Source: Rhizobiales bacterium PAR1 (GTDB lineage: Bacteria; Pseudomonadota; Alphaproteobacteria; Rhizobiales; Beijerinckiaceae). Taken from it: DNA of 64,000 bases. The stretch spans positions 496,001 to 560,000 of the forward strand of contig NKIW01000002.1 of NCBI GenBank assembly GCA_002256205.1. Direction: 5' to 3'. Shown piece after piece: positions 28,914-37,825 of the stretch. The notes beneath the pieces were generated by a model. It did not search any database. It was not told the DNA's origin and saw only the letters and a program-made list of their open reading frames with translations. How positions within the stretch are numbered: position 1 is the stretch's first letter; each line of letters opens with the position of its first letter. The position numbers and the translations under genes were made by a program.

Positions 28914-29789
28914 GTGAGGATGACAGCTCGCGCATTGACATCGCTTTCCTCGCCGACACTTGTAGGCCTTGGTGCCATCGGCTTCTGGTCCACGCTCGCC
29001 GTCTTCACCGCGATGACTGGCAAGGTGCCGCCGTTTCTCACCGTGGCGATCACCTTCGCGATGGGCGGAGCACTGATTCTCGGCATCGCCGCCGCAAGAG
29101 GAACACTCGCGCAGTCACGCCCGACGTTGGCCTCGTTCTGTCTCGGCCTCTACGGCATGTTCGGCGACACCGCGATATACTTCGCTGCGCTTAAGCTCGC
29201 CCCACCGGCGGAAGCCAACCTCATCCATTACCTCTGGCCGCTCCTTATCGTGATTTTCGCGACCTTCCTGCCTGGCGGAAAGCTCAGCTTGAAACACCTC
29301 GGCGGCGCACTTCTGGGCCTTGTCGCCGTGCTGCTGCTGATCGGCGGCAAGCTCGGCGCGGGCGCGGGTGGCACCGCGATTTTCGGCTACATCCTTGCGG
29401 CCTGCGGTGCCTTCGTCTGGGCGAGCTATTCGGTGCTCTCGCGGCTCGTTGCCAGCGTTCCGACCGAAAGCCTCGGCGTGACAATCCTCGCAGCCGCGAT
29501 CCTCGCGCTCGGCTGCCATTTTGCCTTCGAGACAACGATGATGCCGCAAGGTCTGACGGAATGGGCCGGCATGATCGGACTCGGCGCCGGTTCGATGGGC
29601 CTTGCCTTTGTCTGCTGGGACATCGGCATGAAGCGCGGCGATGTCGCCTTCCTCGGCGTGGCGTCCTATGCCGCGCCGGTGCTCTCGACGATCATCCTCG
29701 TACTCGCGGGTTATTCGGCCTGGAGCTGGCAGCTTGGCGCTGCCTGCGCCCTGATTGTTGCAGGCGCGGTGATTGCACGGAAGGCGTGA
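28914..29789 (+). CDS. EamA/DMT family transporter (YddG-like)
   Basis: 291 residues, about ten transmembrane helices in two EamA halves. The N-terminal GLGAIGFWSTLAVFTAMTGKVPPFL and middle FCLGLYGMFGDTAIYFAALKLAPPAEANLIHYLWPLLIV resemble the aromatic amino-acid exporter YddG and relatives. Start GTG 28914 or ATG 28920; SD support is ambiguous because GTGAGG abuts the ATG. A repeat cluster follows directly after the stop. Confidence 0.85.
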   Translation: MRMTARALTSLSSPTLVGLGAIGFWSTLAVFTAMTGKVPPFLTVAITFAMGGALILGIAAARGTLAQSRPTLASFCLGLYGMFGDTAIYFAALKLAPPAEANLIHYLWPLLIVIFATFLPGGKLSLKHLGGALLGLVAVLLLIGGKLGAGAGGTAIFGYILAACGAFVWASYSVLSRLVASVPTESLGVTILAAAILALGCHFAFETTMMPQGLTEWAGMIGLGAGSMGLAFVCWDIGMKRGDVAFLGVASYAAPVLSTIILVLAGYSAWSWQLGAACALIVAGAVIARKA

Positions 29790-29794
29790 CAAGA

Positions 29795-29862
29795 GCATTT
29801 TCAGGCAAAATGGATACCTCAGGGCGATTGCAAAGCATTCGTCCGAGTTTGCCTGAAAATGC
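29795..29862. repeat. Palindromic (REP-like) element, 15-bp perfect arms
   Basis: GCATTTTCAGGCAAA (29795-29809) and its exact reverse complement (29848-29862) flank a 38-nt centre that includes ATGGATACC. The pattern (AGCATTTTC..., xTGGATACC, ...GAAAATGC) recalls palindromic intergenic repeats common in Rhizobiales. It directly follows the stop of the EamA gene. Confidence 0.75.
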
Positions 29863-29878
29863 GATAAGTTAGGGAAAG

Positions 29879-29918
29879 AGAGCCGCTACGATGCATGTGA
29901 ATGCATCGGAAACACTCT
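29879..29918. repeat. Second palindromic repeat, ends in CTAG
   Basis: An inner perfect palindrome CGATGCAT-GTGA-ATGCATCG (29889-29908) sits inside outer arms AGAG / CTCT (29879-29882, 29915-29918), with GGAAAC-ACTCTAG at the right end. It resembles the Rhizobiales repeat ending GGAAACGCTCTAG. The terminal CTA (29917-29919) is the stop codon (TAG) of the minus-strand GNAT gene. Confidence 0.65.
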
Positions 29919-30675
29919 AGGCAGGCTTGCGCCAATAGGCCGCCGTGTAGAGGTCCGAGAACCCGAGGCTGCGATAGAGTCCGCGCGCGATATCGTTCTC
30001 AAGCGCGGCCTGAAGGAATATCCGCTCGGCGCCGGCGCTCTGGGCCCAGGCAATAATCCCAGTGACGAGCGTGCGTCCCAGCCCCGCGCCACGAATATCC
30101 GGGTTGACGATCACAGCACCGAATTCCGCCATGCCGCGATCCAGCGAAACCAGCGCAAAAGCCGCTGGTTCGCCTTCGTGATGGAGCATCGCAAAGCGCG
30201 TCGGCACCCGGATATTGCCGACAATGCCGAGAAGGCTCGCCGTGCTGCGCTTCGAAGGTTCCTGCCAGCGGCAAGCCCCTGCGAGCCATTCGGGTGTCGG
30301 TTCGGCATCAAGGCGCAAGCGTTCGGGAATACCACCGCCGAAGGCGGGTCCGATCATGCCGTAAGAGCCATCTTCCGGACGATAGCCCCGCGCTTCGAGG
30401 CGCGCCCGCACCACTTCACCCGTCAAAGGCGAGAGGCGGAACGAAGGGCGCTGGCCTGCCGAGGTATAAAGTCCTTCGATGTGGTCGATATCGACTTCGC
30501 TCAGGTTAACCTCAGGACGATAGGCGAAAGCCGAATTCGCGCGCCCGGAATAGCCCTTCGCGAAGCGGCACAGCCAGTCACCGGCAATTACGGTCTGGTG
30601 GCTCGGCCAGCAGTTGAGAATACGCTCCTCGCAGGCCTGAACATCGGCAAGCGGGCCGAAACATTCCGGCTTCAC
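29917..30675 (-). CDS. GNAT family N-acetyltransferase
   Basis: 252 residues. The C-terminal GNAT fold (about 140-250) has the acetyl-CoA motif PDIRGAGLGRTLVTGIIAWA (Q/RxxGxG/A form) and a terminal LYRSLGFSDLYTAAYW strand. The N-terminal 130 residues look like a diverged second GNAT-like half. Start is GTG at 30675, overlapping the cupin stop (GTGA). The stop codon is provided by the end of a palindromic repeat. Substrate unknown; last gene of a gloB-cupin-GNAT operon. Confidence 0.85.
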   Translation of the reverse strand: MKPECFGPLADVQACEERILNCWPSHQTVIAGDWLCRFAKGYSGRANSAFAYRPEVNLSEVDIDHIEGLYTSAGQRPSFRLSPLTGEVVRARLEARGYRPEDGSYGMIGPAFGGGIPERLRLDAEPTPEWLAGACRWQEPSKRSTASLLGIVGNIRVPTRFAMLHHEGEPAAFALVSLDRGMAEFGAVIVNPDIRGAGLGRTLVTGIIAWAQSAGAERIFLQAALENDIARGLYRSLGFSDLYTAAYWRKPA

Positions 30676-31169
30676 GCGCCGCCTCCTGCCTTGCGTGGTG
30701 TGGGACGCCAACCAGGCGCCGCCATTTCGAAGCCCGCGAATTCGAATCCGGGAGACACCGTACAGCCCACCAAGGTCCAGGCGCCGAGGCTAGTCGCGCT
30801 TTGCCAATGCCCCTTCGGAACCACGATCTGCGGGCGTTGGCCTGTCATAAGGGACGGCCCAAGATGCTGCGCCGAAGCGTCGTGGCCGTTCGGGCTGGTC
30901 GAAATCACCATCGGCGCGCCAGCATACCAGTGCCAGATTTCCGCCGCATCAACCCGGTGCCATTCGGACACCTCACCCGCCTCCAGCAGATAATAAATCG
31001 CCGTGCCGACCGAACGCCCAGCCGCATCCACAGCTGGATCGCGAAAGGTTTCGCGAAAATGTCCGCCCTCGGGATGGGGCTGCAATTCGAGAAGACGGAT
31101 GATTTCCTTCGCACCAAGGACGTCCTTAAGATTAAGGACGTCCTTCGCGCTAACAGCACTCAGGTCCAC
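30672..31169 (-). CDS. Cupin domain-containing protein (DUF985 family)
   Basis: 165 residues. The cupin core begins AKEIIRLLELQPHPEGGHFRETF (about 19-41) and continues with IYYLLEAGEVSEWHRVDAAEIWHWYAG and VPKGHWQSA, typical of DUF985/Cupin_5. Function of this family is uncertain. Start is GTG 31169, 8 nt after gloB. The first 18 residues contain a short in-frame duplication (KDVLNLKDVL) encoded by two copies of a 12-bp palindrome, an odd N-terminal addition relative to the usual family start. Confidence 0.85.
   Translation of the reverse strand: MDLSAVSAKDVLNLKDVLGAKEIIRLLELQPHPEGGHFRETFRDPAVDAAGRSVGTAIYYLLEAGEVSEWHRVDAAEIWHWYAGAPMVISTSPNGHDASAQHLGPSLMTGQRPQIVVPKGHWQSATSLGAWTLVGCTVSPGFEFAGFEMAAPGWRPTPRKAGGGA
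31116..31145. repeat. Two copies of a perfect 12-bp palindrome in the cupin 5' end
   Basis: AAGGACGTCCTT occurs at 31116-31127 and again at 31134-31145 (6 nt between them). Both are in the same reading frame of the cupin gene. Confidence 0.8.
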
Positions 31170-31177
31170 GGCGGGCC

Positions 31178-31897
31178 TCAGAAGGTGTTCTTGGCTTCAC
31201 GCCGCGCGGCAAATTCGGCTGCATCCTTGGCGCGGATGAAGACATTCGTCGATTTTTCGGCGCCCAGCGTCGTCGGCACGGTGAACTGCCCGGCGGAACG
31301 CATGGCCTCAACTGCCTTGAGACGCATCGCGATCGCTGGATTATCCGGCTCGATATGCGCGCAGAACTTGGCATTCGAGAGCGTATACTCATGCCCGCAA
31401 TAGATCTGCGTCGCATCCGGTAGCGTCGCGATGCGCTGGACGGACTGATGGAGCGCCGCAGCGGTGGAATCGAGCACACGACCGCAGCCCATCACAAAAA
31501 GCACGTCGCCTACGAAAATCACCTGCTCGCGGGCAAAGTGGTAGGAAATGTGATCGACGCAATGCCCCGGCGTCGCCCAGACGTCGGCGCGGAGCAGCCC
31601 GACATCGACGGTATCGCCCTCATCGACATAGCGATCCGCGTTCGGCACCTCGGCTTTTGCGAGTACCGGCGCAATTACCTTGGCGCCATATTTAGCCACC
31701 AGCGGCGCGATACCCTCGACATGGTCGAAATGCTTGTGGGTGACGAGGATGATATCGAGCTTCCAGCCACGCTTGGTCAGCGCGGCTTCAATCGGCGCCA
31801 CGTCCGGCGCATCAATGGCGGCCACAAGCCCGGTCACAGGATCACGGATCAGCACGCCATAATTATCCGTGCGGCACATGAAAAGCTCGATATCCAT
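31178..31897 (-). CDS. gloB: Hydroxyacylglutathione hydrolase (glyoxalase II)
   Basis: 239 residues. Metallo-beta-lactamase fold; hydrolyses S-lactoylglutathione to lactate and glutathione in methylglyoxal detoxification. The dinuclear metal site is visible: THKHFDH (53-59), His112 in TPGHCVDH, Asp131 in GDVLFVMGCGR, and CGHEYTLSNAKF near 170. The first motif has Lys where many homologues have His (THHHxDH), but the metal ligands H54, H56, D58 and H59 remain. Start 31897 has AGGAA. First gene of the gloB-cupin-GNAT unit, divergent from a methyltransferase. Confidence 0.95.
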   Translation of the reverse strand: MDIELFMCRTDNYGVLIRDPVTGLVAAIDAPDVAPIEAALTKRGWKLDIILVTHKHFDHVEGIAPLVAKYGAKVIAPVLAKAEVPNADRYVDEGDTVDVGLLRADVWATPGHCVDHISYHFAREQVIFVGDVLFVMGCGRVLDSTAAALHQSVQRIATLPDATQIYCGHEYTLSNAKFCAHIEPDNPAIAMRLKAVEAMRSAGQFTVPTTLGAEKSTNVFIRAKDAAEFAARREAKNTF

Positions 31898-32122
31898 CCA
31901 TCAATTCCTATATCAATGTGGGCGTCGCCCCAGCCGGCGACAGGAATTCATTCAGGTCTTAAAGCACGAGGCCGAACTGTGGCTAGCCGTTTTCGTAACC
32001 ACACCGCAGATTTGAGCGCGTAGATGGCAAATTTCTCGCTGAATTCAGAGATTTTTGCGTCTGAGAATGCAATCTTTGCAGCAATGCGAGCAACCCCGGA
32101 ATTTTTGGAATAAGATCGCGCC

Positions 32123-32872
32123 ATGCATCTCGATGTCGTCGATCTCAAATCCTTTTACGCGAGCCAGTTGGGTCAGGTGGCACAGCGGATGGTCCTGCGC
32201 GGCATCCGGAGCCGCTGGGAAAATCTGAGCGGCCTTGCTTTGCTTGGTCTTGGATATGCCACGCCCTATCTCGATGCCCTCAGGGAAGGTACTGAACGCG
32301 CCATCGCTTTCATGCCGGCGCGGCAAGGCGTTGTGGCGTGGCCGCCCGGACAACTCTCCTCCGCCAGCCTTGTCGAGGCGACGGATATGCCGCTCAGAGA
32401 CTCGGTTGTTGATCGCATCCTGCTGGTGCATGCGTTGGAGACCTCGGATGATCCCGCAGCGCTGATGAACGAGGTCTGGCGCATTCTCGCGCCCGGCGGC
32501 CATATCATGATGATTGTGCCGAACCGGCGCGGCCCTTGGGCACGGCTCGACACCACACCTTTCGGCCATGGTCAGCCCTTCTCGCGCCGTCAACTCACCG
32601 AATTGATGCGGCAAGCGCTGTTCACCCCGACGCATTGGGGCGAGGCGCTGTTCATGCCGCCGATTGAACGGCAATTTTTCCTGCGCTCCGCACTCGCATG
32701 GGAACGCCTCGGCGGCAGCCTGCCGTACCCCTTTGCCGGCGTTTACGTGATCGAGGCAACCAAGCAGGTTTATCGACCGGCGCTCGCGGGCAAGGCGGCG
32801 CGGGTGCGTGGCCTTCTCCAGCCGATTCTGGTGCCGACAGGGACGGCCGCCGGCAAATCCAAAGAACTCTAA
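32123..32872 (+). CDS. Class I SAM-dependent methyltransferase
   Basis: 249 residues. Methyltransferase_11-type core: GLGYATPYLD (motif I, degenerate, about 42-51), then DSVVDRILLVHALE and EVWRILAPGGHIMMIVPNRRG. Commonly found beside gloB in alphaproteobacteria, which is the arrangement seen here. Substrate unknown. It ends in a four-base convergent overlap with metW: the sequence CTAA serves as TAA on plus and TAG on minus. Confidence 0.85.
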   Translation: MHLDVVDLKSFYASQLGQVAQRMVLRGIRSRWENLSGLALLGLGYATPYLDALREGTERAIAFMPARQGVVAWPPGQLSSASLVEATDMPLRDSVVDRILLVHALETSDDPAALMNEVWRILAPGGHIMMIVPNRRGPWARLDTTPFGHGQPFSRRQLTELMRQALFTPTHWGEALFMPPIERQFFLRSALAWERLGGSLPYPFAGVYVIEATKQVYRPALAGKAARVRGLLQPILVPTGTAAGKSKEL

Positions 32873-33498
32873 CCCCGTGCGAGCCAGAAAATACCCTGCT
32901 CGCCCATGAGGTTCCAGAACCACCATGGCATCTGAACGCCCATCGGCTTGCCCGCCGCGTTGAGTGCATCAGCGCGGACAATCCTGGCCTTCACTTCTTC
33001 TGAAAGCGCGACGAAATCGCGGATCGTGCAGAAATGGATGTTCGGTGTGTTGTACCAGGTATCCGGCAGGTTCTCGGTCACCGGCATCCGGCCCTGAAAC
33101 ATCAGGTGCGTGCGGATGCGCCAATGGCCGAAATTCGGGAAGGAAACGATCGCGTTGCGCCCAATCCGGAGCATCTGCTCAATCACCACGCGCGGCTGAC
33201 GCGTCGCCTGAAGCGTCTGTGACAGGATGACGAAGTCGAAGCAATCATCGGGATAATCGAAGAGATCGGTATCCGCATCACCCTGAATGACCGCGAGACC
33301 CTTGGAAACACAGGCCGCGACACCCTCGCGGGAAAGCTCGATGCCGCGCGCATCGACTCCCCGGTTGCGGGCGAGATGATGCAGCAGCACGCCATCGCCG
33401 CAACCGACATCGAGCACGCGCGCGCCATCCGTCACCATTTCCGAGACAAGGCGATGATCGGACCGCATGGCGGTGTTGGAAAACAATGCCGAAGTCAT
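32869..33498 (-). CDS. metW: Methionine biosynthesis protein MetW
   Basis: 209 residues. A SAM-methyltransferase-like protein ([16 protein letters not shown], then GIELSREGV) that works with MetX, reported to be needed for efficient homoserine acylation. The MetW signatures [18 protein letters not shown] and [27 protein letters not shown] are clear. Start overlaps the metX stop (ATGA), so the pair is coupled. Confidence 0.95.
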   Translation of the reverse strand: MTSALFSNTAMRSDHRLVSEMVTDGARVLDVGCGDGVLLHHLARNRGVDARGIELSREGVAACVSKGLAVIQGDADTDLFDYPDDCFDFVILSQTLQATRQPRVVIEQMLRIGRNAIVSFPNFGHWRIRTHLMFQGRMPVTENLPDTWYNTPNIHFCTIRDFVALSEEVKARIVRADALNAAGKPMGVQMPWWFWNLMGEQGIFWLARG

Positions 33499-34658
33499 AC
33501 CTTGCCCTCCGCAATGCCGCGTGCCCGTGCAGCCGCGTCCAGAAAACCACGCGCGGTAGCAAAAAGGTTCGGCTCTTCGAGCAGGAAGGCGTCGTGGCCC
33601 TTATCGCTCTCGATCTCGACGAAGGACACCGAGGCGCCCGCAGCATTGAGCGCATGAACAATTTGCCGGCTATCCGAGGTCGGGAACAGCCAATCTGACG
33701 TGAAGGAGACGAGGCAGAACCGCGTCGCGGAGCCCTTGAAAGCCGCCGCGAGCGAGCCACCATTGTCTGCCGCGAGATCGAAGTAATCCATCGCGCGCGT
33801 GAGATAGAGGTAGGAATTCGCGTCAAACCGCTCGACGAACGAAATCCCTTGATGCCGCAGGTAGGATTCGACCTGAAAATCGGCATCGAACGAAAAGGTC
33901 GGCGCATCTCTGTCCTGAAAATTGCGACCGAACTTGCGTTGCAGCGCCACCTCGGAAAGGTAGGTGATATGGGCCGCCATCCGCGCGACCGAGAGACCCT
34001 TGACCGGTCGTGTGCCTTCGATGCGGTAGCGTCCGCGCCGCCATTCCGGGTCCGCCATCACCGCCTGTCGGCCGACCTCGTGGAACGCGATATTCTGTGC
34101 CGAATGCTTGGCCGCCGAGGCAATCGGCATCGCGGCGAACACGCGTTTCGGAAACAACGAGGCCCAGGCAAGTACCTGCATGCCGCCCATTGAGCCCCCG
34201 ACCACAGCCAGCAGCGTCTCGATACCGAGATGGTCAATGAGGCGCGCCTGCGCACGCACCATGTCGCCAATCGTCAGAACCGGAAATTCGGTGCCATAGG
34301 GCTCGCCGCTCTCGGGCCTCAGTGAAGCCGGCCCGGTCGAACCCATGCACCCCCCGATGACATTCGAGCAGATGACGAAAAACCGAGCCGTGTCGATCGG
34401 CTTGCCCGGCCCGACCATGCTGATCCACCAGCCGGATTTGCCCGTTACCGGGTGTTCGTTGGCGACGTGTTGGTCGCCCGTGAGGGCGTGGCAAATGAGA
34501 ATCGCATTGGATTTTGCCGCGTTGAGGGTGCCATAGGTCTGATAAGCGATCTGGAGCGGCGCGATGCTGGCGCCTGATTCCAGCTGCAACGGCGCATCAA
34601 GCCCGAGGCGAAGCACCTCGGAGTTCGGCTCCTCGATCTCTGTGATCCGGACGCTCAT
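33495..34658 (-). CDS. metX: Homoserine O-acetyltransferase MetX
   Basis: 387 residues, alpha/beta-hydrolase fold. Transfers an acyl group from acetyl- or succinyl-CoA to homoserine, committing it to Met synthesis. The nucleophile Ser156 lies in GGSMGGMQ; the Asp is in SDWLFP, and His355 is in [15 protein letters not shown] and the [12 protein letters not shown] segment are typical. Start 34658 by homology; upstream lies a 219-nt divergent region shared with chorismate mutase. Acetyl versus succinyl specificity is not decided here. Confidence 0.96.
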   Translation of the reverse strand: MSVRITEIEEPNSEVLRLGLDAPLQLESGASIAPLQIAYQTYGTLNAAKSNAILICHALTGDQHVANEHPVTGKSGWWISMVGPGKPIDTARFFVICSNVIGGCMGSTGPASLRPESGEPYGTEFPVLTIGDMVRAQARLIDHLGIETLLAVVGGSMGGMQVLAWASLFPKRVFAAMPIASAAKHSAQNIAFHEVGRQAVMADPEWRRGRYRIEGTRPVKGLSVARMAAHITYLSEVALQRKFGRNFQDRDAPTFSFDADFQVESYLRHQGISFVERFDANSYLYLTRAMDYFDLAADNGGSLAAAFKGSATRFCLVSFTSDWLFPTSDSRQIVHALNAAGASVSFVEIESDKGHDAFLLEEPNLFATARGFLDAAARARGIAEGKV

Positions 34659-34877
34659 GCTGCTCTACCCTGTCTCGTCCTGCCGCCCCCGTCCGCCGGG
34701 AAATATCCGTTAAGTCGGACGAGTTTGATAAAACAGTAATCTCGTTCGCCCAAACGAACAAGTGAAATTTCCCGAAACCGCGAAGCGCCGTTAGCGCTTG
34801 CGACAACGCCCGGCTGCGCTTTATCACTGGTTCCAGCGTTTCCCAATTCCCCGTTTTTCCAATCCCTGAACGGTCGC
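34659..34877. promoter_or_regulatory. Divergent metX / chorismate mutase control region
   Basis: 219 bases between divergent starts. It contains an imperfectly placed inverted repeat GTTCG-cccaaa-CGAAC (34744-34759) in the middle, next to AT-rich stretches that could hold the metX promoter. I looked for a SAM-II riboswitch and could not confirm one. Confidence 0.35.
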
Positions 34878-35729
34878 ATGTCCAACCCCTTGAACCCGTC
34901 CCAGCCTCCGAACCCGCTTGCCGCCCTGCGTGTTGAAATCGACCGGATCGATGCCGGCATCCATGCGCTACTCGTCGAGCGCGGCGATGTCGTGGGCCGC
35001 GTGATCGAAGCCAAACGCGCGGCCGGCGACACAGGCTCCGCCTTCCGTCCGGATCGTGAAGCCGCGCTGATGCGCCAGATTGTGCTCAAGAGCCAGGGCC
35101 GCTGGCCGATCGACGCAGCGGAAAACATCTGGCGCGTGATTGTCGCGACCTCGACCTACACGCAGGTACCCTACTCGGTTCATGCCGATATCGCCGATGG
35201 CGACACCCCCATTCGCGAAAGCATGCGCTTTCATTTTGGCTTCACCGTGCCCTTCGTGCCGGCAGCCAGTTCGACCGAGGTGATTGCGGCGGTTAACGCC
35301 TCGAATGGCGATCTCGGGATGTTCCGGATCGATCAGTCCGCGACCCTCGGTGCGTGGTGGAAGGGACTGGAACGCCCTACCGCTCCGAAAATCATCGCCC
35401 GTTTACCCTTCGCCGAGCGGGCGGATCACCCGGTCGGCCTGCCCGTTTTCGTGATTGCCCGCCCGCAGCGCGACGGTCTCGCGCGCGAGACTATTCTGGC
35501 CTCTGTCCGGGCGGAACGCTGGCGCCCGCAGGCTTTCGAGGCGCTGGCGGCGCTGGGCGCGGAGATGGTCGCCTCGGCGGGGGATGCCAATGGCGCCAAC
35601 CTTCTCATCGCCCACCCGGTCGAAATTGCGCCCGCTGCCTTGACGGATGCGCTGGCTCAAGCGAAATGCGCGCCATTGCGCTATATCGAGGTCGGCTGTC
35701 ACGCCAACCGCTTCGTGATGTCCCGTTGA
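34878..35729 (+). CDS. Chorismate mutase with C-terminal extra domain
   Basis: 283 residues. The N-terminal 100 residues are an AroQ-type chorismate mutase (LAALRVEIDRIDAGIHALLVERGDVV, then AKRAAG and FRPDREAALMRQIV), converting chorismate to prephenate. The C-terminal 180 residues form a separate domain, with alternating beta/alpha pattern (AASSTEVIAAVNASNGDLGMFRIDQ), faintly like a prephenate dehydratase fold but lacking a clear TRF motif. The gene heads a chorismate mutase-hisC-tyrC unit for Tyr/Phe supply. Confidence 0.88.
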   Translation: MSNPLNPSQPPNPLAALRVEIDRIDAGIHALLVERGDVVGRVIEAKRAAGDTGSAFRPDREAALMRQIVLKSQGRWPIDAAENIWRVIVATSTYTQVPYSVHADIADGDTPIRESMRFHFGFTVPFVPAASSTEVIAAVNASNGDLGMFRIDQSATLGAWWKGLERPTAPKIIARLPFAERADHPVGLPVFVIARPQRDGLARETILASVRAERWRPQAFEALAALGAEMVASAGDANGANLLIAHPVEIAPAALTDALAQAKCAPLRYIEVGCHANRFVMSR

Positions 35730-35777
35730 ATTTTCCCTTCGAGGCCGGAATTCAAACCGGCAACATGGAGTAGCCAC

Positions 35778-36881
35778 GTGTCTCTCGCACCCTCCCCGCG
35801 CCCCGGAATTTTGAGCATCGACGCCTATGTGCCCGGCAAGAGCAAGGCACCGGCAGGGGTGAAGCTCCATAAGCTCTCCTCGAACGAGACCCCGCTCGGC
35901 CCGAGCCCGCGTGCGATTGAAGCCTACAAGGCCGCCGCTGGTGCGCTCGAACTTTATCCCGATGGCGCGGCGGAAAAACTCCGCATCGCGATTGCGGGCC
36001 GTTATGGGCTTGATCCAGCGCGGCTCATCTGCGGCGCAGGTTCGGATGAGCTTCTCTCCTACCTAGCCAACGCCTACCTCGGGCCGGGCGATGAAGGACT
36101 TTATTCCGAGCATGGCTTCCTTGTTTACAAGATCGCGACTCTCGCCGCCGGCGCGACCCCGGTGATCGCCAAGGAAAAGAACCTCACGACCGATGTCGAT
36201 GCGATGCTCGCAGCGGTGACGCCGAAAACACGGATGGTGTTCCTCGCGAACCCGAACAACCCGACCGGCACCTACCTGCCGTTCGAGGAAGTGAAGCGCC
36301 TGCACGCCGGACTGCCCGGCAACGTACTTCTCGTGCTTGATGCAGCTTATGCCGAGTACGTCCGCCGCAACGACTACTCCGCCGGTATTGAACTCGTCGC
36401 GACCAGCGAGAACGTCGTGATGACCCGCACGTTCTCGAAAATCCACGGCCTCGCGAACCTCCGGATCGGCTGGATGTATGGCCCGGCGGCGATTGTCGAT
36501 GTCGTCAACCGCATCCGCGGCCCGTTCAACATGAATGGCCCGGCGATCGCGGCGGGCATTGCGGCAATGGAAGATCGCGAACACGAGGACAAGTCGGTGC
36601 TGCACAATGCGCATTGGCTGGCGAAGACCTCCGCCGGCCTGAAAGCGCTTGGCCTTGGCGTGACCCCGTCTGTCGGCAATTTCGTGCTGGTGCATTTCCC
36701 GGATGAAACCGGAAAGCGCGCACCGGATGCCGACGCGTTCCTGACCCAGCGCGGCATCATCCTCCGCCGCATGGAAGCCTATGGCCTGCCGCACGCGCTC
36801 CGCCTCACCATCGGCAGCGAAGAGGCCAATCTGGCCGTTCTCGCGGCACTTCAGGAGTTTCTGGCAGGCAAACCGGCATGA
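35778..36881 (+). CDS. hisC: Histidinol-phosphate transaminase
   Basis: 367 residues, PLP-dependent class I/II aminotransferase. The PLP lysine is K221 in [26 protein letters not shown] and LDAAYAEYV are typical. Start is GTG 35778 with GGAG upstream. Sitting between chorismate mutase and the prephenate dehydrogenase, it may mainly transaminate aromatic keto acids, as some HisC paralogues do; that is inferred from context. Confidence 0.93.
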   Translation: MSLAPSPRPGILSIDAYVPGKSKAPAGVKLHKLSSNETPLGPSPRAIEAYKAAAGALELYPDGAAEKLRIAIAGRYGLDPARLICGAGSDELLSYLANAYLGPGDEGLYSEHGFLVYKIATLAAGATPVIAKEKNLTTDVDAMLAAVTPKTRMVFLANPNNPTGTYLPFEEVKRLHAGLPGNVLLVLDAAYAEYVRRNDYSAGIELVATSENVVMTRTFSKIHGLANLRIGWMYGPAAIVDVVNRIRGPFNMNGPAIAAGIAAMEDREHEDKSVLHNAHWLAKTSAGLKALGLGVTPSVGNFVLVHFPDETGKRAPDADAFLTQRGIILRRMEAYGLPHALRLTIGSEEANLAVLAALQEFLAGKPA

Positions 36882-37825
36882 TCCCGCCGTTTGAGCGTCT
36901 CGCGATCATCGGGCTTGGCCTGATCGGATCGTCCATCGCCCGCGCCGCGCGAAAGGCCGGCGCGGCAAAAACCATCGTGGCGATCGACCGCGACGCCACC
37001 GTGCGCGAGCGCGTGAGCGCGCTTGGCCTCGCCGATGAGGTCACCGGAAACGCCGCCAAAGGCGTCGCAGGAGCGGATATGATCGTGCTCTGCGTGCCGG
37101 TCATGGCGAATGCAGCCGTCGGTGCGACCATCGGCCCACACCTCGCACCAGGCGCGATCGTCTCGGATGTCGGCTCGGTCAAGGGCTCGGTGGTTCGCGA
37201 TGTCGGCCCGCATATGCCAGGGGGCGTGCATTTCGTCCCCGCCCACCCAGTCGCGGGCACCGAGGATTCCGGGCCTGATGCCGGCTTCGCCGAACTCTTC
37301 GTCAACCGCTGGTCGATCCTCACCCCACCGCCGGATACCGCCCCTGCGGCCATTGAGCGCACCAAGGCGTTCTGGGAAGCCATGGGCTCGAATGTCGAGG
37401 TGATGACGCCGGAGCATCACGATCTCGTGCTGGCCATCACCAGCCACGTTCCCCATCTCATCGCCTACAATATCGTAGGCACCGCAGCGGATATGGAGGC
37501 GGTGACGCAGGGCGAGGTGATCAAGTTCTCAGCCGGCGGCTTTCGCGATTTCACCCGTATCGCAGCCTCGGACCCGACGATGTGGCGCGATGTCTTCCTC
37601 ACCAACAAGGACGCCGTGCTCGAAATGCTCGGACGTTTCAACGAGGATCTGGCTGCACTACAACGCGCAATCCGCTGGGGCGATGGCGATGCGCTGCACG
37701 CGCTCTTCACCCGCACGCGCGCGATCCGGCGCGGGATTATCGCATCGGGTCAGGAAACAGCTGCGCCCAACTTCGGCCGAAAGCCGGAGCCGCTGCCAGA
37801 AACTGTCGAGGCCAAACCTCAATAA
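36878..37825 (+). CDS. tyrC: Prephenate/arogenate dehydrogenase family protein
   Basis: 315 residues. N-terminal Rossmann motif [17 protein letters not shown] (about 9-25) with the conserved SDVGSVKG and [14 protein letters not shown] segments of TyrA-type dehydrogenases, which make 4-hydroxyphenylpyruvate or tyrosine. Start overlaps the hisC stop (ATGA). A C-terminal helical domain with [15 protein letters not shown] is intact. It overlaps the convergent DUF2125 gene by seven bp. Confidence 0.94.
   Translation: MIPPFERLAIIGLGLIGSSIARAARKAGAAKTIVAIDRDATVRERVSALGLADEVTGNAAKGVAGADMIVLCVPVMANAAVGATIGPHLAPGAIVSDVGSVKGSVVRDVGPHMPGGVHFVPAHPVAGTEDSGPDAGFAELFVNRWSILTPPPDTAPAAIERTKAFWEAMGSNVEVMTPEHHDLVLAITSHVPHLIAYNIVGTAADMEAVTQGEVIKFSAGGFRDFTRIAASDPTMWRDVFLTNKDAVLEMLGRFNEDLAALQRAIRWGDGDALHALFTRTRAIRRGIIASGQETAAPNFGRKPEPLPETVEAKPQ

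Noticed and set aside
34659..34877. Possible SAM-II riboswitch before metX
   Set aside because: SAM-II elements often precede metX/metA in alphaproteobacteria, and a small stem with a 17-nt loop is present on the minus strand. The 3' part lacks the conserved GCUAAA-type segment, so I could not confirm it. A covariance search with the SAM-II model would decide.
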